Source: Janthinobacterium sp. UMAB-56
Lineage (GTDB): Bacteria > Pseudomonadota > Gammaproteobacteria > Burkholderiales > Burkholderiaceae_D
Direction: 5' to 3'
NCBI RefSeq assembly: GCF_900095265.1
Contig: NZ_LT607670.1
Span: forward strand, 124,001-188,000
DNA: 64,000 nucleotides
Both the position numbers and the translations under genes were made by a program. Below, piece after piece: positions 19,018 through 28,082 of the stretch. The notes under the pieces were generated by a model. The model did no database searches. It had not been told where the DNA came from and saw only the letters and a program-made list of their open reading frames with translations. Each line of letters opens with the position of its first letter. The stretch's first letter is position 1.

Positions 19018-19785
19018 CTAGCGGTAGTACGGCGAATGCATGTCCCGGCTCGCGATTTCGGTCACGTTCGCATCAAATATGCGGGTGTAGAAAGCGGCGT
19101 TCAGAGCGGTCGCCTCCGTCGGGAAGTAGTCCACCGCGAACTTACGTGCATTCTCGACCGTGTCGAACGCGTACAGCCCTCCTGGGGTTCCGCTATGCAC
19201 ACCGGACAGCCAGGTCTTCGACAATAGGCCTGGCTGGCGCTTCAGGACCGGATTGAGTTTGCGCCAAGGCACAGCCTGGTCGAAGGGTATGGCATGCAGC
19301 TGCACTTCCGTATAGACGTAGGCGCCGGGCTTGACGTCGATCTTGCCATCATAGTGAACCGAGTTCATTTCCCGGCTCGCCGCTTCGGTTGCTGCGGCGT
19401 CGAATACGCGTGTCGTTTGTGCCACGCCAAAACTGCGTGCTTCTTCCGGGAAGTAGCCCGTCACGAACTTCTGCGCGTTTTCGATCGTATCAAAGGCATA
19501 CAGTCCCCCTGCGGAATGGTTGCCGACGCCCGCAAGCCAGGTCTTGTTGATGAAGCCCGGCTGCTTCTTAATGCTGTCGTTGATTCGCTTCCACGGCACG
19601 TTTTCGAACGGGACGGAAAGTTGTAGTTCAGTATAGACATACGCTTTGTGGGTCATTCTTTTCTCCTGTTGAATGGGGGTAGTTTGGGCAGCGGCATTGA
19701 ACGCGCCGAAAACCGTCGCGAGGACGGTGACGGCGGCTAGCTTGAACGTGCTGTTCACGGACACCATGCAAATTTTCATAGGCAT
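19018..19785 (-). CDS. Exported protein with two YdhR-like (dimeric alpha-beta barrel) domains
   Basis: 255 residues. An N-terminal signal-like segment (about 12-34, ending AAA/Q) is followed by two homologous repeats of about 100 residues: YVYTELQLSVPFENVPWKR...GFINKTWLAG...GGLYAFDTIENAQKF and YVYTEVQLHAIPFDQAVPWRK...GLLSKTWLSG...GGLYAFDTVENARKF. These resemble YdhR/ABM-type mono-oxygenase-like barrels. It is divergent from the TetR gene, with four operator-like palindromes between them, so it is the probable TetR target. An internal ATG (MTHKAY) could give a cytoplasmic form. The substrate is unknown. Confidence 0.75.
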   Translation of the reverse strand: MPMKICMVSVNSTFKLAAVTVLATVFGAFNAAAQTTPIQQEKRMTHKAYVYTELQLSVPFENVPWKRINDSIKKQPGFINKTWLAGVGNHSAGGLYAFDTIENAQKFVTGYFPEEARSFGVAQTTRVFDAAATEAASREMNSVHYDGKIDVKPGAYVYTEVQLHAIPFDQAVPWRKLNPVLKRQPGLLSKTWLSGVHSGTPGGLYAFDTVENARKFAVDYFPTEATALNAAFYTRIFDANVTEIASRDMHSPYYR

Positions 19786-19807
19786 ACTGGCTCTCTGTTA
19801 AGTTAAA

Positions 19808-19889
19808 ATAACGATCGCTACATAACGATTGTTGATGCGGATTTTAAATAACGATCGTTATATTGTCAATTGCTAAATAGCGATCGATA
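19808..19889. promoter_or_regulatory. TetR operator array
   Basis: Four related palindromes lie between the divergent genes: ATAACGATCGCTA (19808-19820), ATAACGATTGTTGAT (19823-19837), the perfect ATAACGATCGTTAT (19848-19861) and ATAGCGATCGATA (19877-19889). They cover both likely promoters, consistent with a repressor acting on itself and on the YdhR-like gene. Confidence 0.75.
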
Positions 19890-19907
19890 CATTCATTGAG
19901 GGATGCG

Positions 19908-20513
19908 ATGCGACATAAAGGTGTAAACAAGGACGAAACGCGGCTCAGAGTGACCGAGGCGATCAGTCGCGGTTTCCGCAAGCATGGCTTTGCCGGTGTC
20001 GGTGTGGATGCGCTGGCAAAGGGGGCGGGCGTCACGTCGGGAGCCTTCTACTCGCACTTCGGCTCGAAGATCGGCGCCTTCGAGGTCGCGCTCGGTGTCG
20101 GGCTTGACGAGGTGATCAGCGGTCTTCCGTACTATCAGCGTGAATTCGGTGCCGGTTGGCTGAAGGCGTTTGTCGAATACTACATGGGCAAGGCCCACCG
20201 GGAAGACCTCGAATGCGGTTGCGCGATGGCCTCCCTGACGCCAGAGCTTGTCCGTGCAGACTCGGCCATGCAGACTGTGTTCGAAGAAAAGATGAATGTG
20301 ATAGTCGACATCGTCGCTCGCGGCCTGCAGGCCGAGGACCACGCCGCTGCACGCGCGAGGGCATGGGCGATGCTCGGTGTCCTAATCGGCGGCCTGAACC
20401 TTGCCCGTGCCATGCGCAGCCGCGCGGCCATCGACGAGCTTGCCAGTGCCATCGCGATCGCGGCCCTCGCAGCGGCGGGACCTTCGTGCATCGTGAACGA
20501 CTTGGCGCTGTAG
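19908..20513 (+). CDS. TetR/AcrR family transcriptional regulator
   Basis: 201 residues from ATG 19908, preceded by GAGGGA; a TTG at 19896 is possible. The N-terminal HTH (about 8-52: RVTEAISRGFRKHGFAGVGVDALAKGAGVTSGAFYSHFGSK) is canonical. The C-terminal domain (CGCAMASLTPEL...) resembles the TetR_C group with a conserved CxxxxL stretch. It is divergent from the YdhR-like gene with operator-like palindromes between them. Likely a repressor released by a small molecule. It is cargo of the GH127-splitting insertion. Confidence 0.92.
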   Translation: MRHKGVNKDETRLRVTEAISRGFRKHGFAGVGVDALAKGAGVTSGAFYSHFGSKIGAFEVALGVGLDEVISGLPYYQREFGAGWLKAFVEYYMGKAHREDLECGCAMASLTPELVRADSAMQTVFEEKMNVIVDIVARGLQAEDHAAARARAWAMLGVLIGGLNLARAMRSRAAIDELASAIAIAALAAAGPSCIVNDLAL

Positions 20514-20645
20514 GCACCGCGCGCGGATAACCGTACCGTAGCGGCCGTAATCAAGACCGCTAAGCACGTTGACGTTGGCGAGCTGGTCCGTGAACAGTTC
20601 CGTCTGGTAAGAACAAGAGCGGAACGACTTCTGAAGACCACCATA

Positions 20646-20918
20646 GTGGAGGACGATTTGTTTCACAAGCTTCGCAACCTGGGAATGGCATCGTCACAGA
20701 TGCTCTATTTCGCAGGAATACGGTCTGAAGACCAACTGCGTGCCATGGGCACCGTCGCAGCGTATCTTGCCGTAACGAAGGCAGGCTGCTCGCCAAGCCT
20801 GAACCTGCTTTGGGCTATTGAAGGTGCGTTGACGGATCGCGACTGGACGGACGTGTCAAGAAACGAGCGCACATCATTACTTTTTCAACTTGATGACTAT
20901 GAACAGGGAGAAAAATAA
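20646..20918 (+). CDS. TfoX C-terminal domain protein
   Basis: 90 residues matching the stand-alone TfoX_C domain: LRNLGMASSQMLYFAGIRSEDQLRAMG, then SLNLLWAIEGALTDRDW. This helix-hairpin-helix-like domain occurs in competence regulator TfoX and in many small proteins of unknown role. A GGAG-like site is weak; the ATG at 20646 fits the domain start. The 132 bp between the TetR stop and this gene holds nothing I can identify. Confidence 0.78.
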   Translation: MEDDLFHKLRNLGMASSQMLYFAGIRSEDQLRAMGTVAAYLAVTKAGCSPSLNLLWAIEGALTDRDWTDVSRNERTSLLFQLDDYEQGEK

Positions 20919-21000
20919 GGCAAGCAATCGAATTGGTTGTATTCCGCACCAACCCCGGAGTTCTCCCTGAGAGACTGCAAGCAGCGGCAATGGCAGTTAC

Positions 21001-21174
21001 TTGGTCAGTTGCAGATAATGCTGGTTCACGGCGATGGAATGCAGGTCGGGGCGGATAAATGCAGGTTCATTTGCAGCTAATGCTGGTTTGATGGGGCCTT
21101 CAGTCGCAGTTATTCCTGGCCGAGAATCGGCTGGAATGCTGGTCGGCCCCGTTTCAAATGCAGGTCGTTACACG
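21001..21174. mobile_element. IS end remnant with multiple short repeats (IS21-like)
   Basis: Repeated words TGCAGNTAATGCTGGTT (two copies), AATGCAGGT (three copies) and AATGCTGGT (three copies) are spread over about 170 bp, as in the multiple terminal repeats of IS21-family elements. The array stops at 21174 with TTACA (TGTAACGACC on the other strand), exactly where GH127 coding sequence resumes. No transposase gene remains. The IS21 assignment is by pattern only. Confidence 0.5.
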
Positions 21175-21848
21175 TAGACGTCGGCCAGCACCTCGTTCAT
21201 GCCGCCGTGCTCGGCGCGCAGCATGGCTTGCATCTGCGCATCGGACAAGGATGCCGAGAGTTTCACGGCCCAGTCCGACAATTCGATCAGCATGCTCTTC
21301 GCCTCGGCATTGCCGGCGTACTGGTAGGCGTCGCGCAAGCCGGCAAACACCTTGTGCAGGTTGTACCACGGCACCCATTTACCGTTGACGGAGAAGGTGT
21401 CGGCTTGCAGTTCGCCCTTGGCGATGGCTTGCCAGGCGGCGCTGCCGTCAGGAATGCCGCCCAGGTAGCCGTTACCGTTGGCTTCCTGGCATTTCTTCAG
21501 CTCCGCCACCACATAGTTGAGGCGTTCGCGCACCTGCGCGTCGCCCGTGGACGCCACCATCAGGGCCAGTGCGGACAGATAATGGCCACCCAGGTGGCCG
21601 TCCAGCCCTGTCGATTCCCAATTGCCATAGCTGGACTGTCTCTGCGGCAAACCCGCTTCGCGGCGGAATGGCGCCAGTAATTTGTCAGGCTCGAAAGCCA
21701 GCAGGTAATGCAAGTCCGTCGTTTGCGCATCGAGAAAGGGCCCCGCTTTCAAGCGCACGGACGAGAGAGGGAACAGCTCGGCCGCCTGCGCCGCAGGCGT
21801 GAGCAGTCCGCCGGCGGCCAGCGCCAGCATCCATACGGTTTTTTTCAT
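21175..21848 (-). pseudogene. GH127 (beta-L-arabinofuranosidase family) N-terminal fragment
   Basis: About 225 residues: signal peptide MKKTVWMLALAAGGLLTPA..., then the start of the GH127 alpha/alpha barrel (LSSVRLKAGPFLDAQTTDLHYLL, GGHYLSALALMVASTGD, WVPWYNLHKVFAGLRDAY, GGMNEVLADVY). ATG 21848. The gene stops abruptly at DVY where IS-like repeats begin. The C-terminal part is at 17382-18244. Roughly a third of a normal enzyme, including the zinc-cysteine active centre, is absent. The gene started 8 bp after the GH43 stop, so it was the last gene of the catabolic operon. Confidence 0.87.
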
Positions 21849-21856
21849 GGCGGACC

Positions 21857-22891
21857 CTAGCGTTGAACAGCCGGCAATTGATGACTTTGATAACGGTTCA
21901 AATCGCGCGCATCGACCTGCGGCCAGCCATCTTTGTCCCACGTCATGGGCAGGATCTTGAGCTTCTGCAAATAATTGTCCGCCGTTTCATACGCATGCAG
22001 CACCAGGTAATCCTTGCCGTCAAAGGTGTAGGCGCTGTTATGGCCCAGGCCTTGCCAATCCTTGTCGCCTTTCAAGACCACCGTGCCGCCGCCCTGCGCC
22101 ATGTCGCGCCCGTCCTTGTCCAAGTACGGCCCCGTCACGCTGTTGGAGCGTCCCACGGCCAGGTGGTAGGTGCTTTTTTCCTTCTGGCAGCACAAGCCCC
22201 AGGAGACGAAGAGGAAGTAATCCTTGCCGTGCTGGACGATGAACGGCGCCTCGATTTCCTCGGGCGCGGGCTTGAATTCGCCCGCCCTTGGCGGCAGCGG
22301 TGCCCGGCGCGCCAGCGAATGCCACTCTTGCGGTTCCGCAATACGCGTCCAATCAGACGTCAGTTTGACCAGCTTGATGCCATTCCAGAACGAGCCGAAG
22401 GCCATCCACGGCGTGCCGGCGGCATCGGTGATGATGTTCGAATCGATGGCGTTCCACTCGTCGCGTTCGGGTACCGATTGCAGCAGCATGCCCTGGTCGA
22501 CCCAGCGGTAGTCGGGTGAACGGGGGTTCAAGGTTTTGTTGACGGTCACGCCGATGCCGGACGTATTCTTGCCGAAGCCGGAGACCGAGTAGTACAGGTA
22601 ATATTTGCCGTCATGAAATTGCACGTCGGGCGCCCAGATATGGTCGTCAAAGCTGGGGGCCGCTGTTTTCGCCCATGTGGGCTGGCCGGCGAAGACGCGT
22701 CCTTCCGGCTGCCAGTCGAGCATGTTTTTCGAGCTGTAGAAGGTGATGCCCGGGCCCGTGCTGTACAGATAATACGTGTCGCCTTCCTTCGCCATCACGG
22801 GGTCGTGCACACTGACCTGGGTCGCGTGCGCGGCAGCCATGATCGCCAGGGTGCCCAGGATGGCGGCCATGCCGCGTGTCAACAAGTGCAT
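21857..22891 (-). CDS. GH43 arabinan endo-1,5-alpha-L-arabinosidase, secreted
   Basis: 344 residues from ATG 22891 (GGAGAA site; a TTG four codons earlier is rejected). Signal peptide to about residue 24 (AAHA/T). GH43 acids: Asp in VHDPVMAKEGD, Asp in NAIDSNIITD and Glu in EEIEAPFI. The arrangement SVHDPVM...IWAPDVQF...AIDSN...GHNSAY is typical of endo-arabinanases of GH43 subfamily 5. It would cut the alpha-1,5-arabinan backbone in the periplasm or outside. In the catabolic operon between GH51 (68 bp upstream) and GH127. Confidence 0.87.
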   Translation of the reverse strand: MHLLTRGMAAILGTLAIMAAAHATQVSVHDPVMAKEGDTYYLYSTGPGITFYSSKNMLDWQPEGRVFAGQPTWAKTAAPSFDDHIWAPDVQFHDGKYYLYYSVSGFGKNTSGIGVTVNKTLNPRSPDYRWVDQGMLLQSVPERDEWNAIDSNIITDAAGTPWMAFGSFWNGIKLVKLTSDWTRIAEPQEWHSLARRAPLPPRAGEFKPAPEEIEAPFIVQHGKDYFLFVSWGLCCQKEKSTYHLAVGRSNSVTGPYLDKDGRDMAQGGGTVVLKGDKDWQGLGHNSAYTFDGKDYLVLHAYETADNYLQKLKILPMTWDKDGWPQVDARDLNRYQSHQLPAVQR

Positions 22892-22960
22892 CGTCTTCTC
22901 CAATATGAACGGGCCGGCCCATCGTGCGGGCCGGCCGGATGAATGACAGGTGGCGCAAGC

Positions 22961-24511
22961 TTATTCTACGGCCACCACCACCACGGCCTTGGCCGGCACC
23001 GACACGGTCAGCTTGCCGCCTTGCGCCTTGGCATTGAACGCCACCGGCTGCACGGCTTGCGGTTGCGCAAAGCTGTTGACGGCGTCCATCTTGGCGGCGG
23101 TCAGCACGCGGCCCGTGACACTGGCCACTTGCTTGCCGGCCAGCGCCACGCTCACGTCAACGGCCTTGTGCGGGTTGGTATTGACCAGCGACAAGTACAC
23201 CTTGCCATCCTTGGCGCGCGCGGCCGAGGCGCTCACTTCCGGAATGCTGAACTTACCCAGGCTGTACTTGCCATTGCCCTCGATGGCGACCGGCAGAGAG
23301 GTGGCGTCCTGGAAGGGCACATACATTTCAAACGCGTGATACGTAGGCGTGAGGAAATACTTATCCTTGTCCGTGATGATCATCGCCTGCAGCACATTGA
23401 CCATTTGCGCGATATTCGTCATACGCACGCGGTCGGCGTGGGCATGGAAAATATTGAAGTTCAGGGCCGCCACCAGGGCGTCACGCAAACTGTTTTGCTG
23501 GAACAAAAAGCCCGTGTTGGTGCCCGGCTCCACGTCGTACCAGGTACCCCATTCATCGACGTACAAGCCGGTCTTTTTCGAGGGATCGTTCTTGTCGATG
23601 GCGGCGATATTGTTCTTGATCAAGCTATCGAGGCGCAGGGTGCGGCTGAGGGTGGAAATCCATTCATTTTCCGCGAAACCCGTGGCGGCGCCCTTCTTTT
23701 CCCAGATACCGGTCGGCACCGTGTAGTAGTGGAAACTGATGGCGTCCATCATGTTCGGCTTGATTTCGCGGCTCAGGGTGCTGGACCAGCTGGTGTCGTC
23801 GTCATTGCCGCCGCTGGCGATGAATTTCGGACGCGCGCTTTCCGGCGTCTTCATGAAGGTGTGATAGTGCTTGTACAGGTCGGCGTAGTACTGCGGGCGC
23901 ATATTGCCGCCGCAACCCCAGGCTTCGTTGCCGATGCCAAAGTAATCGACTTTATACGGCTGCGCGCGGCCATTCTTGCGGCGCAGCTCGGCCAGGGTCG
24001 ACTTGCTGTCCGAGGTCATGTATTCGAGCCACTCCGACATTTCCTGCGGCGTGCCGGAACCGAGGTTGCCGTTGATATAGGTTTGCGCGCCCAGCAACTC
24101 GGCCAGGTCGAAGAATTCATGCGTACCGACGGCATTCGACTCTTCCACGCCGCCCCAGTTGGTGTTGACCTTGGTCGGGCGCTTCTCGCGTGCGCCGATG
24201 CCATCCTTCCAGTGATATTCGTCGGCAAAGCAGCCGCCCGGCCAGCGGACCAGCGGCACGTGCAACTGTTTCAGCGCACCCAGCACGTCGTTGCGCCAGC
24301 CCTTGGTGTTCGGGATCGGCGATGCCGGCCCCACCCACATGCCTTCGTAGATGCCCGTGCCCAGGTGTTCGGCGAACTGGCCATACACATTCTTGTTGAT
24401 CACGGGACCGGGCCTGGCCACGTCGATGGTCACATTGACGGGCGCGGCAAAGGCGCTGCCAACGGCCATGGTCAGGCTGAGGGCCACGATGCTGGTATGG
24501 ATGAATTTCAT
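22961..24511 (-). CDS. abfA: GH51 alpha-L-arabinofuranosidase, secreted
   Basis: 516 residues. Signal peptide (about 1-23, FAA/P), a TIM barrel and a C-terminal beta domain. Acid/base Glu196 in GIGNEAWGCGG and nucleophile Glu320 in LYVDEWGTWYD are both present; YGQFAEHLG and RWPGGCFADEYHW are GH51 landmarks. The enzyme removes terminal arabinofuranosyl residues from arabinan and arabinoxylan. Many GH51 enzymes are cytoplasmic; this one has an export signal. It sits between the oxidative-pathway SDR gene and GH43, with a strong hairpin in the preceding 190-bp gap. Confidence 0.93.
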   Translation of the reverse strand: MKFIHTSIVALSLTMAVGSAFAAPVNVTIDVARPGPVINKNVYGQFAEHLGTGIYEGMWVGPASPIPNTKGWRNDVLGALKQLHVPLVRWPGGCFADEYHWKDGIGAREKRPTKVNTNWGGVEESNAVGTHEFFDLAELLGAQTYINGNLGSGTPQEMSEWLEYMTSDSKSTLAELRRKNGRAQPYKVDYFGIGNEAWGCGGNMRPQYYADLYKHYHTFMKTPESARPKFIASGGNDDDTSWSSTLSREIKPNMMDAISFHYYTVPTGIWEKKGAATGFAENEWISTLSRTLRLDSLIKNNIAAIDKNDPSKKTGLYVDEWGTWYDVEPGTNTGFLFQQNSLRDALVAALNFNIFHAHADRVRMTNIAQMVNVLQAMIITDKDKYFLTPTYHAFEMYVPFQDATSLPVAIEGNGKYSLGKFSIPEVSASAARAKDGKVYLSLVNTNPHKAVDVSVALAGKQVASVTGRVLTAAKMDAVNSFAQPQAVQPVAFNAKAQGGKLTVSVPAKAVVVVAVE

Positions 24512-24653
24512 GCTGTCTCCTGTTTTTTAGTGAAAAGCAAGGGCCGGGATCGCTCCCGGCAATCTGGAATGGCGATGCCTCTCCTGCCGCGGGGTTGGGG
24601 CGGCAAGAGCGGTAGTTCAAAAGGGGAAGGTGGCTGCGGGCGAACCCGCGCCC

Positions 24654-24703
24654 GACAAAACGCCCAGGGCTAGGCTAGGCAACAACGCCCTGGACGTTTT
24701 GTC
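24654..24703 (-). promoter_or_regulatory. 16-bp intercistronic hairpin between SDR and GH51
   Basis: Arms 24688-24703 and 24654-24669 pair over 16 bp in minus-strand RNA (one G-U pair), with an 18-nt loop; the first arm begins at the SDR stop codon. UUUU lies within the second arm, so it could be a partial terminator or an mRNA-stabilising/processing hairpin. The remaining gap to 24511 shows only a small GC-rich hairpin. Confidence 0.6.
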
Positions 24704-25469
24704 AGACCCAGCCGGCGTCGACGATGAATTCCTGAGACGAGCACATCGCTCCGTCATCGGAGGCGAGGAACAGCACCATGGCGGCGATGTCCTGTGGCAT
24801 CAGCTTGCTTGGCAAGCACTGGCTTTTCTTGATTTCCATTTCCGCCGCTTCATCAACCCACAGCTCGATCTGGCGCTGCGTCATGACCCAGCCGGGCGTG
24901 ACCGTGTTGACGCGGATATTGTGGGCGCCATAATCGCGCGCCAGGCCCCGCGTGAGGCCCACGACGGCCGCCTTGGTAGTGGCATACACGGGGTAGCCAC
25001 CCGACTTCATGTGCCAGGAAATCGAGCTGACATTGATGATGGAACCGCCGCCCTTGCGCTTCATGCCCTCGAAGACGGCCTGGCAGGTGAAGAACATGGG
25101 GCGTTGATTGATCGCAATGCGTTCGTTCCAGTATTCCAGGGTGACGTCCTGCGCCTGATGGCGCTGGTCATTGGCCGCATTGTTGACGAGGATATCGAAG
25201 TCGCCCAGTTGACCGGCCAGCTCGGCCATGACGGCTTGCAAGGATGCAATATCCGTGATGTCGCAATGGCGGAACAGTGGCGCCGTCCAGCCCGCTTCAG
25301 CCAGCTGGCGGCACAGGGCATCGCTCGCTTCTACGGCGATATCGACAAACGCCACCAGCGCGCCCTGGGCGGCAAATTCCGCCACCAGGGATGCACCGAT
25401 GCCGCTGCCGCCGCCCGTGATGAACACACGCTTGCCCTGCAAGCTGCCATATTTCGCCAATTGCTTCAT
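24702..25469 (-). CDS. SDR-family oxidoreductase, probable L-arabinose 1-dehydrogenase
   Basis: 255 residues, classical short-chain dehydrogenase. Rossmann TGGGSGIG (19-26), NNAAN (96-100), catalytic Ser149, Tyr162 and Lys166 (YATTK). Lacks membrane segments, so cytoplasmic. In operon with the dehydratase, FAH protein and semialdehyde dehydrogenase of the non-phosphorylative arabinose route, so oxidation of L-arabinose to arabinonolactone is the likely reaction. Other sugar dehydrogenases of this class act on galactose or fucose, so substrate is by context only. 34 bp after the ALDH stop. Confidence 0.82.
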   Translation of the reverse strand: MKQLAKYGSLQGKRVFITGGGSGIGASLVAEFAAQGALVAFVDIAVEASDALCRQLAEAGWTAPLFRHCDITDIASLQAVMAELAGQLGDFDILVNNAANDQRHQAQDVTLEYWNERIAINQRPMFFTCQAVFEGMKRKGGGSIINVSSISWHMKSGGYPVYATTKAAVVGLTRGLARDYGAHNIRVNTVTPGWVMTQRQIELWVDEAAEMEIKKSQCLPSKLMPQDIAAMVLFLASDDGAMCSSQEFIVDAGWV

Positions 25470-25503
25470 CTTGTCTCCACCTGTCTGTTTTTATTTTGGA
25501 TGC

Positions 25504-27081
25504 TTAAAGTTTGCCCAGCACGCCATCGTGACGGCGCCAGATGGCCAGCGGATTATCATCGCGCAGCGACTCCGGCAGCAAGTCCTGCGGCAGGTTCTGG
25601 TAAGACACGGGACGCAGGAAGCGGTTGATGGCCGCCGTGCCCACCGAGGTGCTGCGGCCATCCGACGTGGCCGGGAACGGACCGCCGTGCACCATGGCCG
25701 TCGACACTTCCACACCGGTCGGGAAACCGTTGGCCAGGATGCGGCCCACGCGGCGTTCCAGCACGGGCAGCAAACGGCGCGCGTCTTCCAGGTCGCCCGC
25801 ATCCATCTGCAGGGTGGCCGTCAGCTGACCTTCCAGGCTTTCCGTAATCGCCAGCAATTGCGCGATGTCGCGGCACGCCACCAGCAGCGAGGCGGGGCCG
25901 AACACTTCATCGCGCAAATCGTGCCTGGCCAGGAAAGCGTCGCCCGAGGTGACGAACAGGGCGGCGGCGCCCTTGCCTTCGTCACCCGTGTTTTGTACCA
26001 GCGACGTCACATCGGCGTGCTGCGCCAGCGCGGCGACGCCCTTGGCATAGCTGCTGGCGATGCCAGCCGTCAACATGGTGGCGGCCGGCGCCGGTGCCAG
26101 CGCTTCGGCGGCGGCGGCAGCGAAGGCCGTGAAGTCAGCCCCTTCCAGGCCCAGCACGAGGCCAGGATTGGTGCAGAACTGGCCCACGCCCATCGTCAGC
26201 GAGGCGGCAAAACCGCTGGCGATCGCCGCGCCACGGGCGGCCAGCGCTTGCGGCAGCACGAAGACGGGGTTGATGCTGCTCATTTCCGCATACACGGGTA
26301 TCGGTTGCGCACGTTCCGCCGCCACCTTCATCAGGGCGAGGCCGCCCGAACGCGATCCCGTAAAACCCACGGCCTGGATGGCCGGATGGGCCACCAAAGC
26401 CTGGCCGATGCCATTGCCCGTCCCCGTCAGCAAGGCGAATACGCCGGCCGGCAGCTTGCACAGGGCAATCGCTTTCACAATCGCGCGCGCCACCAGCTCC
26501 GACGTGCCCGGATGGGCCGAATGCGCCTTCAGGACGACAGGGCAGCCGGCAGCCAGGGCCGAGGCCGTATCGCCGCCAGCCACCGAGAAGGCCAGCGGGA
26601 AGTTACTGGCCGCAAACACGGCGACGGGGCCCAGGCCGATCATGCGCAAACGCAAGTCAGGACGCGGCGGCACGCGCTCAGGCAGGGCGCTGTCGATGCG
26701 CGCATCCGTCCACGACCCTTCGCGCAGCAAGCCGGCGAACAGTGTTAACTGACCCACCGTACGGCCGCGTTCACCCTCCAGGCGCACGCGCGGCAAGCCG
26801 CTTTCCGTCATGGCGCGCACGATCAGCGCGTCGCCCAGTTCCAGGATTTGCGCGGCGATGGTGTCTAAAAAATCGGCACGTTGCGCATCCGTGGTGGCGC
26901 GGAAGGGGTCGAACGCGGCTTGCGCCAAGCGGCAAGCCGCGTCGATTTGCGCGGCGTCCACCATGTGGAAGGCAGGCGCGATGTGCGCGCGCGCGGCCGG
27001 GTCCCAGGCTTCGAAGGAGCCGCCATTGCCCTTGACGGCGACGCCGCCGATCAATGCATCACCGGTGATATTGAAGCTCAT
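25504..27081 (-). CDS. 2-oxoglutarate semialdehyde (2,5-dioxovalerate) dehydrogenase
   Basis: 525 residues, aldehyde dehydrogenase superfamily. Active-site Cys303 in [11 protein letters not shown] and Glu266 in [12 protein letters not shown](P) region GFTGSRSGG. The sequence groups with NADP-dependent alpha-ketoglutarate semialdehyde dehydrogenases (e.g. KGSADH). It oxidises 2,5-dioxopentanoate to 2-oxoglutarate, the last step of oxidative arabinose catabolism, in the cytoplasm. The start overlaps the FAH-protein stop by ATGA, so it is translationally coupled. Confidence 0.9.
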   Translation of the reverse strand: MSFNITGDALIGGVAVKGNGGSFEAWDPAARAHIAPAFHMVDAAQIDAACRLAQAAFDPFRATTDAQRADFLDTIAAQILELGDALIVRAMTESGLPRVRLEGERGRTVGQLTLFAGLLREGSWTDARIDSALPERVPPRPDLRLRMIGLGPVAVFAASNFPLAFSVAGGDTASALAAGCPVVLKAHSAHPGTSELVARAIVKAIALCKLPAGVFALLTGTGNGIGQALVAHPAIQAVGFTGSRSGGLALMKVAAERAQPIPVYAEMSSINPVFVLPQALAARGAAIASGFAASLTMGVGQFCTNPGLVLGLEGADFTAFAAAAAEALAPAPAATMLTAGIASSYAKGVAALAQHADVTSLVQNTGDEGKGAAALFVTSGDAFLARHDLRDEVFGPASLLVACRDIAQLLAITESLEGQLTATLQMDAGDLEDARRLLPVLERRVGRILANGFPTGVEVSTAMVHGGPFPATSDGRSTSVGTAAINRFLRPVSYQNLPQDLLPESLRDDNPLAIWRRHDGVLGKL

Positions 27082-28070
27082 AATGTACTCACTTTCGCAA
27101 ATTCGGTTGGGAAGACGTCGAGACGGTTGCGCAAGGCAGGGCCAAAGGCCGGTGCTTCGATTTCAAAGGTTTCGCCCGGCGCCACGCTCACGCCATCGGC
27201 AAAGCTCAAGGTCGCCGTGCCAAAGAAATGCACGTGCACGTCGCCAGGGCGCTTGAACAAGGGATACTTGAAGTGGTGGTGTTCCAGGTTGGCAATCGTG
27301 TGCGACATATTGTCTTCGCCGCTGACGAACGCTTTTTCCCAGCGCACCTTGCCAGCCGCGTCCAGCACGCGCGAGGTGCCAGCGACGTGCGCGGGCAATT
27401 CGCCCACCAACAGGGCCGGACCCACGCTGCACACGCGCAGCTTCGAGTGGGCCAGGTACAGATAATTCTGGCGTTCCGTCACGTGGTCAGAGAATTCATT
27501 GCCGATGGCGTAGCCGACCCGGTAGGGCTGGCCGTCGTCGCCGATCACGTAGAGGCCGGCGATTTCCGGCTCTTCGCCGCCATCGAGGGCAAAGTCCGGC
27601 ATGCGCAGCGGCTGGCCGCCAGCGCGCACGATGGAACCATCGCCCTTGTAAAACCATTCGGGCTGGGCGCCGGCCGTGCCGCCATCCGGCTTGCCGCCTT
27701 CCACGCCCAGGCGGAACATTTTCATGGAATCGCTGAGGGATTCCGCATCGCCGCCTATCTTCTTGTGCATGGCATCGCGCGCGCCGGCGCTGCCCAGATG
27801 GGTCAGGCCCGTGCCCGTCACGTAGCAGTGCGCTTCGTCGGCGTGGTCGAGCGGCGGCAGCACACGTCCGCCGGCGGCCACGTCGGCATAGGAATGCGTG
27901 GTATTGCCGACAGTGGCATTGACCAGCTCTGCCAGGGTGACCTTCTTGCGGATGGCGTCTTGCGCCAGCGCATACGTCGTGTTGTAGCCTTCGATGACGC
28001 GGATCTGGTCGTCTTGCAACAGGCCGACGAGGCGGCCGCCGTGTTCATTTGTAAATTGCAGCAACAGCAT
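27078..28070 (-). CDS. FAH-family 2-keto-3-deoxy-L-arabinonate dehydratase, GguC/AraD1-like
   Basis: 330 residues. C-terminal fumarylacetoacetase-fold domain with [49 protein letters not shown] and metal-binding acidic residues. GguC/AraD1 proteins dehydrate L-2-keto-3-deoxyarabonate to 2,5-dioxopentanoate. Lies between the IlvD-type dehydratase (12 bp gap) and the semialdehyde dehydrogenase (4-bp overlap), matching the pathway order. Cytoplasmic. Confidence 0.87.
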   Translation of the reverse strand: MLLLQFTNEHGGRLVGLLQDDQIRVIEGYNTTYALAQDAIRKKVTLAELVNATVGNTTHSYADVAAGGRVLPPLDHADEAHCYVTGTGLTHLGSAGARDAMHKKIGGDAESLSDSMKMFRLGVEGGKPDGGTAGAQPEWFYKGDGSIVRAGGQPLRMPDFALDGGEEPEIAGLYVIGDDGQPYRVGYAIGNEFSDHVTERQNYLYLAHSKLRVCSVGPALLVGELPAHVAGTSRVLDAAGKVRWEKAFVSGEDNMSHTIANLEHHHFKYPLFKRPGDVHVHFFGTATLSFADGVSVAPGETFEIEAPAFGPALRNRLDVFPTEFAKVSTL

Positions 28071-28082
28071 GGGATTCTCCGC

